Shown piece after piece: positions 9,823 through 18,977 of a DNA stretch of 64,000 nt; position 1 is the stretch's first letter; each line of letters opens with the position of its first letter. Source of the DNA: Pseudomonadota bacterium. Its GTDB lineage: Bacteria; Pseudomonadota; Alphaproteobacteria; Rhizobiales; Rhizobiaceae. Made by a program: the position numbers and the translations under genes. Below the pieces are notes generated by a model. The model saw only the letters and a list, made by a program, of their open reading frames with translations. It was not told the origin of the DNA and made no database searches. Location: NCBI GenBank assembly GCA_023457435.1, contig JAEWLS010000002.1, forward strand, positions 1-64,000. Direction: 5' to 3'.

Positions 9823-10569
9823 ATGACCGATTTTTCCTACCAGCTCTACTCCTCGCGCGAGTTCCCGCCGCTCGAGGCAACACTGAAGATGCTGGCCGAT
9901 CTCGGCTACAGGGAGGTCGAGGGTTACGGCGGCGTCTACAACGATCCCAAGGGCCTGCGTGAGCAGCTCGATGCGAACGGCCTGAAGATGACTTCCGGCC
10001 ACTTCTCGCTCGACATGCTGGAGAGCGAAAGCGCCAAGGCGGTCGACATTGCTGGAACGCTCGGGCTGAGCGCGGTCTACTGCCCGCACGTCATGCCCGA
10101 CAAGCGGCCTGCGGATGCGGCCGGCTGGACCAGGTTCGGCGAGCGCCTGCAGAAGGCCGGTGAAGCGGTGGTGGAAGCCGGCTTCATCTTCGGCTGGCAC
10201 AATCACGACTTCGAGTTCAAGAGACTGCCGGATGGCTCGGTGCCGCTGCAGCGCATCCTCGATGGCGGTCCGTCGCTCAAGTGGGAGGCTGATATTGCCT
10301 GGATCGTGCGCGGCGGCGGCGACCCGATCGAGTGGATCGGCAAGTTCGGTGATCGCATCACCGCCGTCCACGTCAAGGACATCGCGCCGGCGGGACAGAA
10401 CGCCGGCGAGGACGGCTGGGCCGACGTCGGCCACGGCACCATGGACTGGAAGGGCATCTGGGCGGCGCTTAGGAAGACGCCGGTACGGACCTTCGTCATG
10501 GAGCACGACAAGCCGGCCGATCACAAGCGTTTCGCCAGCCGCTCTATTGCAGCGGCCAAGGCTTTCTAG
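9823..10569 (+). CDS. Sugar phosphate isomerase/epimerase (TIM barrel)
   Basis: A 248-residue protein of the xylose-isomerase-like TIM-barrel superfamily. Metal-binding residues appear in FGWHNHDFEF (near residue 125), in LKWEADIAWI, and in the VHVKDIAP stretch near residue 188. Family members isomerise or epimerise sugars, inosose or keto-sugars; the exact substrate cannot be read. The gene sits between the beta-mannosidase and a Gfo/Idh dehydrogenase, a pairing common in pathways that oxidise a sugar to its 3-keto form and then process it. Confidence 0.82.
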   Translation: MTDFSYQLYSSREFPPLEATLKMLADLGYREVEGYGGVYNDPKGLREQLDANGLKMTSGHFSLDMLESESAKAVDIAGTLGLSAVYCPHVMPDKRPADAAGWTRFGERLQKAGEAVVEAGFIFGWHNHDFEFKRLPDGSVPLQRILDGGPSLKWEADIAWIVRGGGDPIEWIGKFGDRITAVHVKDIAPAGQNAGEDGWADVGHGTMDWKGIWAALRKTPVRTFVMEHDKPADHKRFASRSIAAAKAF

Positions 10570-10578
10570 GGGGTATCG

Positions 10579-11736
10579 ATGGCACGGAAAATGAAGGTCG
10601 GCGTCGTCGGCTGCGGCAACATCTCGACGGCCTATTTCAAGTTGTCGAAGCTGTTCAAGGGGCTGGAAATCGTCGCCTGCGCCGACGTCAACAAGGCGGC
10701 GGCGGAGGCTCAGGCGAAAGCCTTCGGCCTGCGCGCCGAGAGCGTCAAGAACCTGCTCGGCGCAGACGACGTCGATATCGTCGTCAACCTGACCATCCCC
10801 GCCGCCCATTACGAGGTGTCGAAGGCTGCGCTCGACGCCGGCAAGCACGTCTACTCCGAGAAGCCGTTCGTGCTTTCGGTCAAGGAAGGCCAGGACCTCG
10901 CCAAGCGCGCCGAGAAGAAGAAGCTGCGGGTCGGTTCGGCGCCGGACACCTTCCTCGGCGGTGCGCACCAGTTGGTCCGCTCGATCGTCGATTCCGGCGC
11001 GGTCGGCAGGATCACCAGCGGCACCGCCTTCGTGATGAACCACGGCATGGAGCACTGGCACCCGAACCCGGACTTCTTCTTCCTGCCTGGGGCCGGTCCC
11101 ATCCTCGATCTGGGACCTTACTACCTCGCCAACCTCATCCAGCTGGTCGGGCCGGTGAAGCGTGTCGCGGCCTTCACGGCGATCCCCGCCAAGGAGCGCA
11201 CCATCAGCTCGAAGCCGCGCTTCGGCGAGAAGATCCCGGTCAAGACGCCCACCACCGTTCACGGAATCCTCGAATTCGAGAATGGCGCCGTAATAACCAT
11301 GAACGGCTCCTGGGACGTGTGGAAGCACGGTCACTCGCCGATCGAACTCTACGGCGAGGAGGGAACGCTGTTCGTTCCGGACCCGAACTTCTTCGGCGGC
11401 GTGGTCAAGCAGACCAAGCGCGGTGAGCCGACCAAGAAGGACCCGGCCTGGAAGCACCCGCTTGGCGTGCCGAACCAGGATCATCACCAAGGTCCGATGG
11501 CGAATTACCGTACGATCGGCCTTGCCGACATGGCGCTGGCGATCGAGGAAGGCCGGCCGCACCGCTGTTCGATGGAGATGGCGCTCCACGCCATCGAAAT
11601 CATGACTGCGATGCTGAAGGCCGGCGAGACCGGCAAGGTCATCACCCTGCAGACGACCTGCGAGCGCCCGGCCGCGCTCGGCATTGCCGAGGCAAAGTCG
11701 ATGATGGTCCGCCAGAAGGCTGCGCAGGCCGCCTAG
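10579..11736 (+). CDS. Gfo/Idh/MocA-family sugar oxidoreductase
   Basis: A 385-residue NAD(P)-dependent dehydrogenase. The N-terminal Rossmann fold begins VGVVGCGNISTAYFK, and the family EKP motif occurs as YSEKPFVLS. The C-terminal substrate domain carries the GAGPILDLGPYYLANLI stretch with the conserved D-x-G-x-Y pattern, here aspartate 177 or nearby. It probably oxidises a hydroxyl of a sugar or cyclitol released in this pathway. It starts 9 bp after the isomerase-like gene, with GGGGGTA as ribosome binding site. Confidence 0.87.
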   Translation: MARKMKVGVVGCGNISTAYFKLSKLFKGLEIVACADVNKAAAEAQAKAFGLRAESVKNLLGADDVDIVVNLTIPAAHYEVSKAALDAGKHVYSEKPFVLSVKEGQDLAKRAEKKKLRVGSAPDTFLGGAHQLVRSIVDSGAVGRITSGTAFVMNHGMEHWHPNPDFFFLPGAGPILDLGPYYLANLIQLVGPVKRVAAFTAIPAKERTISSKPRFGEKIPVKTPTTVHGILEFENGAVITMNGSWDVWKHGHSPIELYGEEGTLFVPDPNFFGGVVKQTKRGEPTKKDPAWKHPLGVPNQDHHQGPMANYRTIGLADMALAIEEGRPHRCSMEMALHAIEIMTAMLKAGETGKVITLQTTCERPAALGIAEAKSMMVRQKAAQAA

Positions 11737-11752
11737 CAGCCTTGCGCTGCTG

Positions 11753-11778
11753 CCTCTCCCCGCACCGCCGGGGAGGGG
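11753..11778 (+). repeat. Intercistronic CTCCCC/GGGGAG palindrome
   Basis: CCTCTCCCCG, a six-base loop and CGGGGAGGGG form a 10-bp stem with one G-T pair between the oxidoreductase and the aldo/keto reductase. This sequence type is scattered between genes in rhizobial genomes as short palindromic elements. It may modulate the message or be a mobile-like palindrome. Confidence 0.45.
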
Positions 11779-11810
11779 CTACTCTGCGGCGCAAACCCGA
11801 GGGAGAAGCC

Positions 11811-12854
11811 ATGACCTACGTGCCGGCCGCCGATCGCTACTCGAAGATGGTCTACCGCCGCTGCGGACGCTCCGGCCTGAAGCTGCCGGCGGTCTCGCTC
11901 GGCCTGTGGCACAATTTCGGCGGCGACACGCCGCGCGAGACCGGCCGCGCGATCGCCCGCCGCGCGTTCGACCTTGGGATCACGCATTTCGACCTCGCCA
12001 ACAATTACGGCCCGCCGCCCGGCTCGGCCGAAACCGCTTTCGGCGATCTGCTGCGCACCGACTTCGCCGGCTATCGCGACGAGATGGTGATCTCGACCAA
12101 GGCGGGATACGGCATGTGGCCCGGGCCCTATGGCGAGTGGGGCAGCAGAAAATATCTGCTGTCGTCGCTCGACCAGAGCTTGAAGCGCACGGGCCTCGAC
12201 TACGTCGACATCTTCTATTCGCACCGTTTCGACCCCGACACGCCGCTGGAGGAGACGATGGGTGCGCTTGACCATGCTGTCCGCTCCGGGAAGGCGCTCT
12301 ACGTCGGCATCTCCTCCTACAACTCGCAGCGCACGCGCGAGGCGGTGAACATCCTGAAGTCGCTCGGCACGCCATGCCTCATCCACCAGCCGAGCTATTC
12401 GATGATCAACCGCTGGGTCGAAGACGACGGTCTGCTCGACACGCTTGACGGCCTTGGCATCGGCTCGATCGCCTTCACGCCGCTGGCGCAGGGCATGCTC
12501 ACCGACAAGTACCTGAAGGGCATCCCCGAGGGCAGCCGGGCCAGCCAGGGCAAGTCCCTGCGCAGCAGCTTCATCAATGAGCGGACGGTCGAGAACATCC
12601 GCGCCCTCAACGAGATCGCGAAGCGCCGTGGCCAGACGCTGGCGCAGATGGCGCTCGCCTGGGTGCTGAGGGGCGGGCGCGTCACCACCGCGCTGATCGG
12701 CGCTTCGCGCCCTGAGCAGATCGACGATTGCGTCGGTGCGGTCGCCAACCTCGAATTCACCGCCGAGGAACTCGCCGAGATCGACCGTTACGCCAAAGAT
12801 GCCGACGTCAACCTCTGGGCGGCCTCGGCCGAGCGGAAAGGCCCGCAGCGATGA
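11811..12854 (+). CDS. gpr: Aldo/keto reductase, L-glyceraldehyde 3-phosphate reductase type
   Basis: The 347-residue NADPH-dependent reductase closely follows the remembered sequence of E. coli YghZ (Gpr). Shared blocks include SLGLWHNFG, LGITHFDLANNYGPPPGSAE, STKAGYGMWPGPYG and YVDIFYSHR. The catalytic tetrad Asp, Tyr, Lys and His can be placed in DLANNY, KAGYG and YSHR. YghZ reduces L-glyceraldehyde 3-phosphate and other aldehydes, so this enzyme may detoxify or salvage aldehydes formed in sugar breakdown. ATG 11811 is preceded by GGGAGAAG; an earlier in-frame ATG at 11742 would add a non-conserved leader. The stop overlaps the next start as ATGA. Confidence 0.87.
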   Translation: MTYVPAADRYSKMVYRRCGRSGLKLPAVSLGLWHNFGGDTPRETGRAIARRAFDLGITHFDLANNYGPPPGSAETAFGDLLRTDFAGYRDEMVISTKAGYGMWPGPYGEWGSRKYLLSSLDQSLKRTGLDYVDIFYSHRFDPDTPLEETMGALDHAVRSGKALYVGISSYNSQRTREAVNILKSLGTPCLIHQPSYSMINRWVEDDGLLDTLDGLGIGSIAFTPLAQGMLTDKYLKGIPEGSRASQGKSLRSSFINERTVENIRALNEIAKRRGQTLAQMALAWVLRGGRVTTALIGASRPEQIDDCVGAVANLEFTAEELAEIDRYAKDADVNLWAASAERKGPQR

Positions 12855-14476
12855 TACGCAACCCAATCCTGCCGGGCTTCAATCCTGATCCGTCGATCTG
12901 CCGTGTCGGGTCGGACTACTACATCGCGACGTCGACGTTCGAGTGGTATCCCGGCGTCCAGATCCACCATTCCACCGATCTGGCGAACTGGAAGCTGGTG
13001 AAGCGGCCGCTGAAGCGCGAGAGCCAGCTCGACATGCGCGGCAATCCCGACTCGGGCGGCATCTGGGCGCCATGTCTTTCCCATGCCGACGGCCTGTTCT
13101 GGCTCGTCTACACGGACGTGAAGCGCATCGACGGCAACTTCAAGGACACGCACAACTACATCGTGACCGCTCCGACGATCGAAGGGCCGTGGTCCGACCC
13201 TTGGTACGTCAACTCCTCGGGCTTCGACCCCTCCCTGTTCCATGACGACGACGGCCGCAAATGGTTCGTCAACATGGTCTGGAACCATGTGTCGACCGGT
13301 GTCGGCGGGCAGCCGAAGCACCCATCCTTCGCCGGCATCCTTCTGCAGGAATGGGACGCCAAGGCGGGCAAGCTGGTCGGGCCGGTCAAGAACATCTTTG
13401 CCGGCTCGCCGCACGGGCTCGTCGAAGGGCCGCATCTCTTCAAGAAGGACCGCTGGTACTATCTGACGACCGCCGAGGGCGGCACCGGATACGGTCACGC
13501 GGTGACCTATGCGCGCTCGAAGGCGATCGACGGCCCTTACGAGTTGCACCCGCAAACGTTCCTGATCACTGCCAAGGATGCGCCTGACGCGCCGCTGCAG
13601 CGCGCCGGCCACGGCCAGATGGTCGAGACCCCGACCGGCGAATGGTACCATACCCACCTGACGGGTCGCCCGCTCAGCGGCGGCGGCAACCGGCCGATGC
13701 GCTCGCCGCTCGGTCGCGAGACGGCGATTCAGAAGGTTGTCTGGGGGGCGGATGGCTGGCCGCGCCTGGCCCACGGCGGGCTGGTGCCTGCTGTCGAGGT
13801 GCCGGCGCCGGGCGGCGCGAAGCGCGTGCCGCAGCCCGACACGGTCCGGTACGAATTCTCGACCGCGGAGCTGCCGCTCGACTTCCAGTGGCTGCGCACG
13901 CCGCGCCCAGAACGCCTATTTTCGCTGACCGAGCAGCCGGGCCGACTGCGCCTCTACGCCCGCGAGTCGATCGGCAGCTGGTACGAGCAGTCGCTGGTGG
14001 CGCGGCGGCAGGAGCACATCTCCTTCCGTGCCGAGACAGAGCTGGCGTTCGCTCCGGAAACGTATCAGCAGGCGGCCGGCCTGACCCACTACTACAACCG
14101 CCACAAGTTCCACTTCGCCTGCATCACCATGCATCCGGGCATGGGCCGCGTGCTGCGTGTCATGTCCTGCCTTGGGGACTGGCCGGACGGGCGCCTGACC
14201 TTCGCCGAGGGCACGCCCGTAGAGATTCCGGGCGACGGCAGGGTTGCGCTCGCAGCCGACGTCGATGGCTGGGACCTTCAGTTCTGGTGGCGTATGCGCG
14301 GAACCTGGGAAAGGCTCGGGCCGCTCCTCGATGCCAGCATCGTCTCGGACGAAGCCGGGCGCGGCGAGCATGGATCGTTCACCGGCGCCTTCGTCGGCAT
14401 GGCCGCCTTCGACACCAGCGGCGCTGGCTTGCCGGCCGATTACTCCTGGTTCGAGTACACCGGTCGCGACGGATGA
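12851..14476 (+). CDS. Glycoside hydrolase family 43 (beta-xylosidase/arabinofuranosidase type)
   Basis: A 541-residue five-bladed beta-propeller hydrolase with a C-terminal jelly-roll domain of the type found in XynB-like enzymes. The three catalytic acids are visible: Asp13 in GFNPDPSI, Asp126 in SSGFDPSLF and Glu192 in GLVEGPHLF. No signal peptide is present, so it should act on imported oligosaccharides. It closes the operon and overlaps the aldo/keto reductase by ATGA. Together with the beta-mannosidase it points to hemicellulose-derived oligosaccharides as transported substrate. The exact linkage (xylosidic or arabinosidic) cannot be decided here. Confidence 0.9.
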   Translation: MIRNPILPGFNPDPSICRVGSDYYIATSTFEWYPGVQIHHSTDLANWKLVKRPLKRESQLDMRGNPDSGGIWAPCLSHADGLFWLVYTDVKRIDGNFKDTHNYIVTAPTIEGPWSDPWYVNSSGFDPSLFHDDDGRKWFVNMVWNHVSTGVGGQPKHPSFAGILLQEWDAKAGKLVGPVKNIFAGSPHGLVEGPHLFKKDRWYYLTTAEGGTGYGHAVTYARSKAIDGPYELHPQTFLITAKDAPDAPLQRAGHGQMVETPTGEWYHTHLTGRPLSGGGNRPMRSPLGRETAIQKVVWGADGWPRLAHGGLVPAVEVPAPGGAKRVPQPDTVRYEFSTAELPLDFQWLRTPRPERLFSLTEQPGRLRLYARESIGSWYEQSLVARRQEHISFRAETELAFAPETYQQAAGLTHYYNRHKFHFACITMHPGMGRVLRVMSCLGDWPDGRLTFAEGTPVEIPGDGRVALAADVDGWDLQFWWRMRGTWERLGPLLDASIVSDEAGRGEHGSFTGAFVGMAAFDTSGAGLPADYSWFEYTGRDG

Positions 14477-14617
14477 TGCTTGAGAGTCGGTGCACCCGCG
14501 CGACGATCCGCTAGCGGCTCAGGGAGCGTCCGATTTCGGCTACGGCTGCCACTGTCGCAGCGCGGGAGCGGCTCGGCTTTTCATGACGCCGGGGCCAAGC
14601 TTCGTCATCCGCATATG
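14477..14617. other. Intergenic gap between convergent sugar operon and protease
   Basis: This gap separates the GH43 stop from the terminator of the minus-strand protease. I see no coding region. A repetitive GGCTCGG/GGCTCAG segment is present, but no clear plus-strand terminator with a T-tract. Confidence 0.4.
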
Positions 14618-14645
14618 AAAAGGCGGCGGCATCGCTGCCGCCGCC
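14618..14645 (-). terminator. Rho-independent terminator of protease gene
   Basis: A 10-bp stem, GGCGGCGGCA at 14622-14631 and TGCCGCCGCC at 14636-14645, has a four-base loop. On the minus strand it is followed by TTTT (AAAA at 14618-14621). It lies 21 bp beyond the stop of the serine protease. Confidence 0.75.
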
Positions 14646-14666
14646 CCTGTTGCCGGATGCTAGCGA

Positions 14667-15683
14667 TCACTTGGTCTTCGAAGCGATCCAGTCCTTGTAG
14701 TTCGCGACCCGCGTGTAGATGCCATACGCGTTGGCATGGCCGCACTGGGCGCCGCCGTCGGCAGGGCCTTCGCCCCAGCTTACCACCCCGACCTGCAGCG
14801 CCTTGCCGTCGGCACCGAGCGTGAACAGCGGGCCGCCCGAATCGCCGTTGCAGGCGTCGCGCGCGCCGTCGGTCTCGCCTGCGCACAGCATATTGCCGGT
14901 CAGCGGGTCGCCCATCGTTCTGGAGATTGCGACGGTCGCTTCGTCGATCGCGCCTTCGGGGAAGCGCATGCGCCATGACAGGTCGCGCAGGAAGTTGCCG
15001 AGATCGCGCTTGTAGATTTCCTTGATGCCGGTGTTGCAGGCATTGTTCGGGAATAGCTTGATCTTGGCTTCCATCAGGTCGTTCGGGAAGTAGCCATCCT
15101 CCATCAGGCCCCAGCCGATGACGGTGGCATCGCCACTCTCGACATCCTTGTCGGTCAGCACCACAGGCGCCTGGGCAGCATTCGACTCGAGCTTCAGCAG
15201 GCCGATGTCGTTGTCGAGCGTGGACTCGTTGTAGCCCTCGTGCACGATCACCTGCGTGACCTTGTAGCGTTTTCCCTCGACAAGATTGGTTGCGCCCACG
15301 AGCGCCGTAATGCTCTCGGGGGCAACCGGCTCGCCGTATTCGTTAAGGCAGTGGGCCGCCGTCAGCACCCAGTTCGGGGCGATCAGGCTCCCGCCGCAGA
15401 ACTGCGCATTTGGCTGCGAATCCGGGCTTTCGTCGAGGATATCGCTGGTCAGCAGCGCGACCTGGAACGGCCAAGCCCCCTTGGCCGCCTCCTTGCCGCC
15501 GAAGACGCGATTGTCGCTTTCGCCGTCGGAAAGCTCGGCGCGAAGGCTGGTCACCCGGCTCATCGGGTTGAGCTCGGGTCTGGCGGCCTGCGCCGCGTCC
15601 TGCGCGAATGCCGGCAGCGAAGCCGTGGCCGCCGTCGCGGCGAGCAGCGCGGCGCACATGCCGCTGATGATGGAAGTCTTCAC
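14667..15683 (-). CDS. Exported trypsin-like serine protease (S1 family)
   Basis: A 338-residue protein with a Sec signal peptide (residues 1-28, ending PAFAQ) and a chymotrypsin-fold domain. The catalytic triad is complete: His111 in LTAAHC, Asp159 in DNDIGLL and Ser282 in CNGDSGGP. Asp276, six residues before the serine, occupies the trypsin specificity position, so cleavage after Arg or Lys is expected. A possible activation site is Arg59 before VFGGKEAAKGAWPFQVA. GTG 15683 is the start because AGGAGG lies six bases upstream; a longer reading to 15839 has no binding site. It is divergent from a second protease at 16006. The eukaryote-like trypsin form is not common in alphaproteobacteria. 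Confidence 0.88.
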   Translation of the reverse strand: MKTSIISGMCAALLAATAATASLPAFAQDAAQAARPELNPMSRVTSLRAELSDGESDNRVFGGKEAAKGAWPFQVALLTSDILDESPDSQPNAQFCGGSLIAPNWVLTAAHCLNEYGEPVAPESITALVGATNLVEGKRYKVTQVIVHEGYNESTLDNDIGLLKLESNAAQAPVVLTDKDVESGDATVIGWGLMEDGYFPNDLMEAKIKLFPNNACNTGIKEIYKRDLGNFLRDLSWRMRFPEGAIDEATVAISRTMGDPLTGNMLCAGETDGARDACNGDSGGPLFTLGADGKALQVGVVSWGEGPADGGAQCGHANAYGIYTRVANYKDWIASKTK

Positions 15684-16005
15684 TTCGTCCTCCTGAGACG
15701 TGCCTGAGATGTGCCGTCGAGACGCTGTCTCCGGCGGCCGCCGCCAGCCCTCTAGCGGGCGGAGGCGACGTTGCGGAAGGGACTTGTTCGCATGAAAAGC
15801 GGAATATTTGCGGCGACATTTTTCGGTTACCGAGCCCAAGCATTTTCCCCCTTGCTTCGTCTGACTCGGTCGTGTTCGGTGCGCTTCGCGTAAGGTAAGC
15901 GTGCGAGATCACGCCAGGTAACGGACGATTAAATTTCCGTGAACATGATCCTGACACGATTTGGGATTTTGGTCCGGGTCCTCTGCTGACTTTGGGAGTC
16001 AATCG
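15684..16005. promoter_or_regulatory. Divergent promoter region between two exported proteases
   Basis: This 322-bp gap holds no supportable gene and must contain the promoters of the two divergent protease genes. It is less GC-rich around 15795-15970 than its surroundings. I found no clear palindromic operator. Confidence 0.4.
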
Positions 16006-17061
16006 ATGAACAATCTTCATGCCAAACTGATCGCTTCGGCCGCGGCCACGCTGATCGCCGTTCCCGCCTTCGCCGCCGAGGTCTCTCGCGGAAACGAGGG
16101 CAGCGGCGAAACCCCGCGCGCTGCACCGGGCGGCCGCACCATTTCGGATCGCGGCGTGCCGCTGACCCCGAAGCTCGAGGAAGGCGGCCTCGAGACGCGT
16201 GGGCTGCAGCTCGACCCGGCCGCAGCCGAGCGGAGCTACGGAACCATCAGCCGCAATTCGAAAGGCGAGGTGAAAAACACGCCGCCTTCCGAAGAGCTGA
16301 AGCGCGCGCTCTTCGGCGATCAGAAGACCGAGAACGAGAATGCCGAGCCGATGCCGCAGGGCAACGAGGGCACGCGGCAGGTCTTCGGCGCCGACGACCG
16401 CGTCCAGATCACCAAGACCGACGCCTATCCTTTCCGCACGATCGGCCTCCTGCAGGGCCAGACCGCGGACGGCAACCTCGGCAACTGCTCGGCGACGCTG
16501 ATCGGCCCGCGCACGGTTTTGACCGCGGCGCACTGCCTCTACAGCCACGACGGCGGCGGCTGGCTCGATAATTTCGTCTTCGCGCCTGGGCTCGTCGACA
16601 TGCAGAACGCCCCGTTCGGCGTCTGGGAGTACGAGGAAGCCTACATTTTCGAGGGCTTCGTCTCGAATTACCAGGGCTTCTACGGCTCGGTGGTTCCGTG
16701 GGACATCGGCGTCATCATTCTGAAGGACCCGATCGGCGACCAGCTCGGCTGGATCCCCTATGGCTATGACATGAGCATGGGCTCGTTCTACGCCAACATC
16801 GTCGGCTATCCTGGCGACAAGCCGGCCGGCACGATGTGGCGCGCCAATTGCGACGTGCCGAAGGAGGCGATGGCCGACTACTGGTTCCAGTACCAGTGCG
16901 ACACCTATCCGGGTTCGAGCGGCAGCTCGGTTTACATCTACAACCCGAAGGACAAGTCGCGCATCGTCTACGGCATCAACGTCGCGGAGAGCCCGGACGC
17001 CAATACCGCCGTCCGCATCAACCCGGTCTATTTCGACTGGCTGGAGCAGCTCTGGAAGTAA
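16006..17061 (+). CDS. Exported serine protease, V8/glutamyl-endopeptidase-like
   Basis: A 351-residue protein with a signal peptide (residues 1-24, ending AFAAE) and a propeptide-like polar region to about residue 140, followed by a trypsin-fold domain. The triad is His176 in LTAAHC, Asp233 in PWDIGVI and Ser305 in YPGSSGSS. The serine motif GSSGS rather than GDSGG and the lack of a trypsin-type pocket aspartate place it nearer V8-like or S1B proteases. ATG 16006 follows TGGGAG. The long acidic region before the domain may keep the enzyme inactive until processed. The neighbouring trypsin-like enzyme could activate it, which is inference. Confidence 0.85.
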   Translation: MNNLHAKLIASAAATLIAVPAFAAEVSRGNEGSGETPRAAPGGRTISDRGVPLTPKLEEGGLETRGLQLDPAAAERSYGTISRNSKGEVKNTPPSEELKRALFGDQKTENENAEPMPQGNEGTRQVFGADDRVQITKTDAYPFRTIGLLQGQTADGNLGNCSATLIGPRTVLTAAHCLYSHDGGGWLDNFVFAPGLVDMQNAPFGVWEYEEAYIFEGFVSNYQGFYGSVVPWDIGVIILKDPIGDQLGWIPYGYDMSMGSFYANIVGYPGDKPAGTMWRANCDVPKEAMADYWFQYQCDTYPGSSGSSVYIYNPKDKSRIVYGINVAESPDANTAVRINPVYFDWLEQLWK

Positions 17062-17086
17062 TTCTCTTCCAGACGGAGCCTCTGAT

Positions 17087-17113
17087 GAAGCCCGCGGCCT
17101 TGCCGCGGGCTTC
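17087..17113 (+). terminator. Hairpin terminator after V8-like protease
   Basis: GAAGCCCGCGGC, a three-base loop and GCCGCGGGCTTC form a perfect 12-bp stem 26 bp after the protease stop. The following T-tract is poor, so termination may be partial. Confidence 0.6.
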
Positions 17114-17183
17114 GTCGCTTCTGGCGGGTTGAATCGCGCCGCGGGCGCTGGTTTACTCCACGTCATCACCTCGGGGGCGTTCG

Positions 17184-18977
17184 ATGGATTGCAAGGTACT
17201 ACTGCTGGCGGCGACAGCGTTGATCCCAACCGCCGCTTTGGCGCAGGTCCCGGCCTCGACACCCACGACCGCGGAGCGTGTCCAGGTGATCTACGATGCC
17301 GCCACGCGCTCCGTCAGCCGCGTGGCAGTGCGCGTGGTCGATCCGCACCCGGCACTAGGCCTCGACTTCGTCTGGCAGCCCGATGCCGGCAACTGGCCCG
17401 GCGTCGACGCCGAATCGAAGCTTGCCACTGGCAAGGGAACGCTGACATGGCGGGTCAAGGGATCGGCCAACTACGACCCGGCAACGATCTTCAGCACCTA
17501 CCGTGGCGAACTCGTCGCCGGCGCACCCGAGGGCAGGGGCCGGCTCGAACGCCGCGACGGCGGGGTCATGGAAGGCAGCTGGAAGGCCGGTAAGCTCGAC
17601 GGTGCGGGCATAAGCCTCGATGCCGCCGGCAATCGCTACGAAGGCAGCTTCGTTGCCGGCGTGCCGGAGGGCGAAGGCCGGCTGATGGCCCGAGACGGCT
17701 CGATCTATCGCGGCGGCTTTCGTGCCGGACTCAAGCATGGCGCCGGCACCTTGCGCCTCGCGGGCGGTACCGAGATCCGGTCGGTATGGCGAGACGGCGT
17801 CGACACTGTTGCGCGCCACCCGGCAGCGCTGGCCGACGCGACGGTCGGCGGCCTTCTCAAGGCGCAATCGGGCGGCGGGGACGCCGGCAAGGTTGAGATG
17901 TCGGTCGTCATCGACCAGCGAATAACCGACCAGCAGGAGGTGAAGTATCAGCACCTCGTCCGTGACGAGGACATCGCGATCTATCCGGTCGATGACGCCA
18001 TAAACGAACTATGGAATGGCGATGGCATGATCTCGCAGGATCTGACGCCGTTCTCCGTCGATACCGACAGCATCTTCGCCTTCGTCGAGGTCGAAATGAA
18101 GACCACCGACCAGTCGCGCGTGAAGGTCGACTCGATGGAACTCGAGGTTGCCTGGAGCGATGCATATCGTAAGCCGATGCTGTCGCTCCAGCAGCATATT
18201 GGCTGCGTCGGTTTCCGACCCACATTCAACTTCATGAACCATGGCTGGGGTGCGGTGAAGAACCCGCGCATGACGGTGCGCTTCACCAGCCCGGAGAAGC
18301 CGGACGAAGCATCGCCAGACTACCAGGTCGCGCTGGACGGCTTCGAGGAAGGCACCGACGTGTCGATTCGCTCCGCGCTGGAAGAGGCTGGCGTCGACGC
18401 CAGGGCGCTGGAAACCGAGCGCTTCAAGTGCGATTCGTTCGACAAGCTCAACGTCTGCAAGGCTCAGGTCTTCAACAAGGTTGGCTTCGGCGCCATTGCC
18501 GATTTCGTCAGCGGCGATCAGGTCCTCAGCACCAACGCTACCGGCGAGATTTCCTACGACTATTCCGACGACCGCGGAGAGACCTACTCAGCGACGGAAA
18601 GGTTCGAGGTTCCCATCTCGCTCGCTGTCATCGAGATCCCGGAATCCGTTGCCGAGTGCGGCGACGGGGGCGGCATGGCAGCGGATGCGCTCCGTTACAT
18701 CGACGTCGAATTGCCAACCGGCAAGGAGAACTACGCGATCGATCTTCCGATCCGCGGCAACAAGAACGTCAAGGACTACACCGCGCGGCTGAAGGTGTTT
18801 TCGGAAATGTCGTCTCTGCACTCGTTCACGCCGGTGATGAAATTCGCCGACGGCAGCACGCGCCGAACCAAGCCGATCACCCTGTTCTACTACAAGCCGA
18901 AGCCCTGGCCCGACTTCTTCTCGCAGGTTCAGCTGCCGCAGTGCTACCTCGACCCGGGGTTCGGCGGCTCCTGCTGA
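17184..18977 (+). CDS. Exported MORN-repeat protein of unknown function
   Basis: A 597-residue protein with a signal peptide (residues 1-21, ending AALAQ). Residues about 105-210 contain MORN-type repeats of the Y/F-x-G-x-W/F pattern, such as YRGELVAGAPEGRGRL, MEGSWKAGKLDGAG, YEGSFVAGVPEGEGRL and YRGGFRAGLKHGAGTL. The remainder (about 230-597) is a beta-rich region I do not recognise, with several cysteines and a C-terminus GGSC. It shares the exported protease neighbourhood but no catalytic motif is visible. Its 3' end overlaps the convergent MEMO-CapA gene by 34 bp. MORN repeats usually mediate lipid or protein contacts. Confidence 0.7.
   Translation: MDCKVLLLAATALIPTAALAQVPASTPTTAERVQVIYDAATRSVSRVAVRVVDPHPALGLDFVWQPDAGNWPGVDAESKLATGKGTLTWRVKGSANYDPATIFSTYRGELVAGAPEGRGRLERRDGGVMEGSWKAGKLDGAGISLDAAGNRYEGSFVAGVPEGEGRLMARDGSIYRGGFRAGLKHGAGTLRLAGGTEIRSVWRDGVDTVARHPAALADATVGGLLKAQSGGGDAGKVEMSVVIDQRITDQQEVKYQHLVRDEDIAIYPVDDAINELWNGDGMISQDLTPFSVDTDSIFAFVEVEMKTTDQSRVKVDSMELEVAWSDAYRKPMLSLQQHIGCVGFRPTFNFMNHGWGAVKNPRMTVRFTSPEKPDEASPDYQVALDGFEEGTDVSIRSALEEAGVDARALETERFKCDSFDKLNVCKAQVFNKVGFGAIADFVSGDQVLSTNATGEISYDYSDDRGETYSATERFEVPISLAVIEIPESVAECGDGGGMAADALRYIDVELPTGKENYAIDLPIRGNKNVKDYTARLKVFSEMSSLHSFTPVMKFADGSTRRTKPITLFYYKPKPWPDFFSQVQLPQCYLDPGFGGSC

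Noticed and set aside
15343..17262. 639-codon minus-strand frame across the divergent protease region
   Set aside because: Its translation is a frame shadow of the two proteases and crosses their promoter; no family motif.
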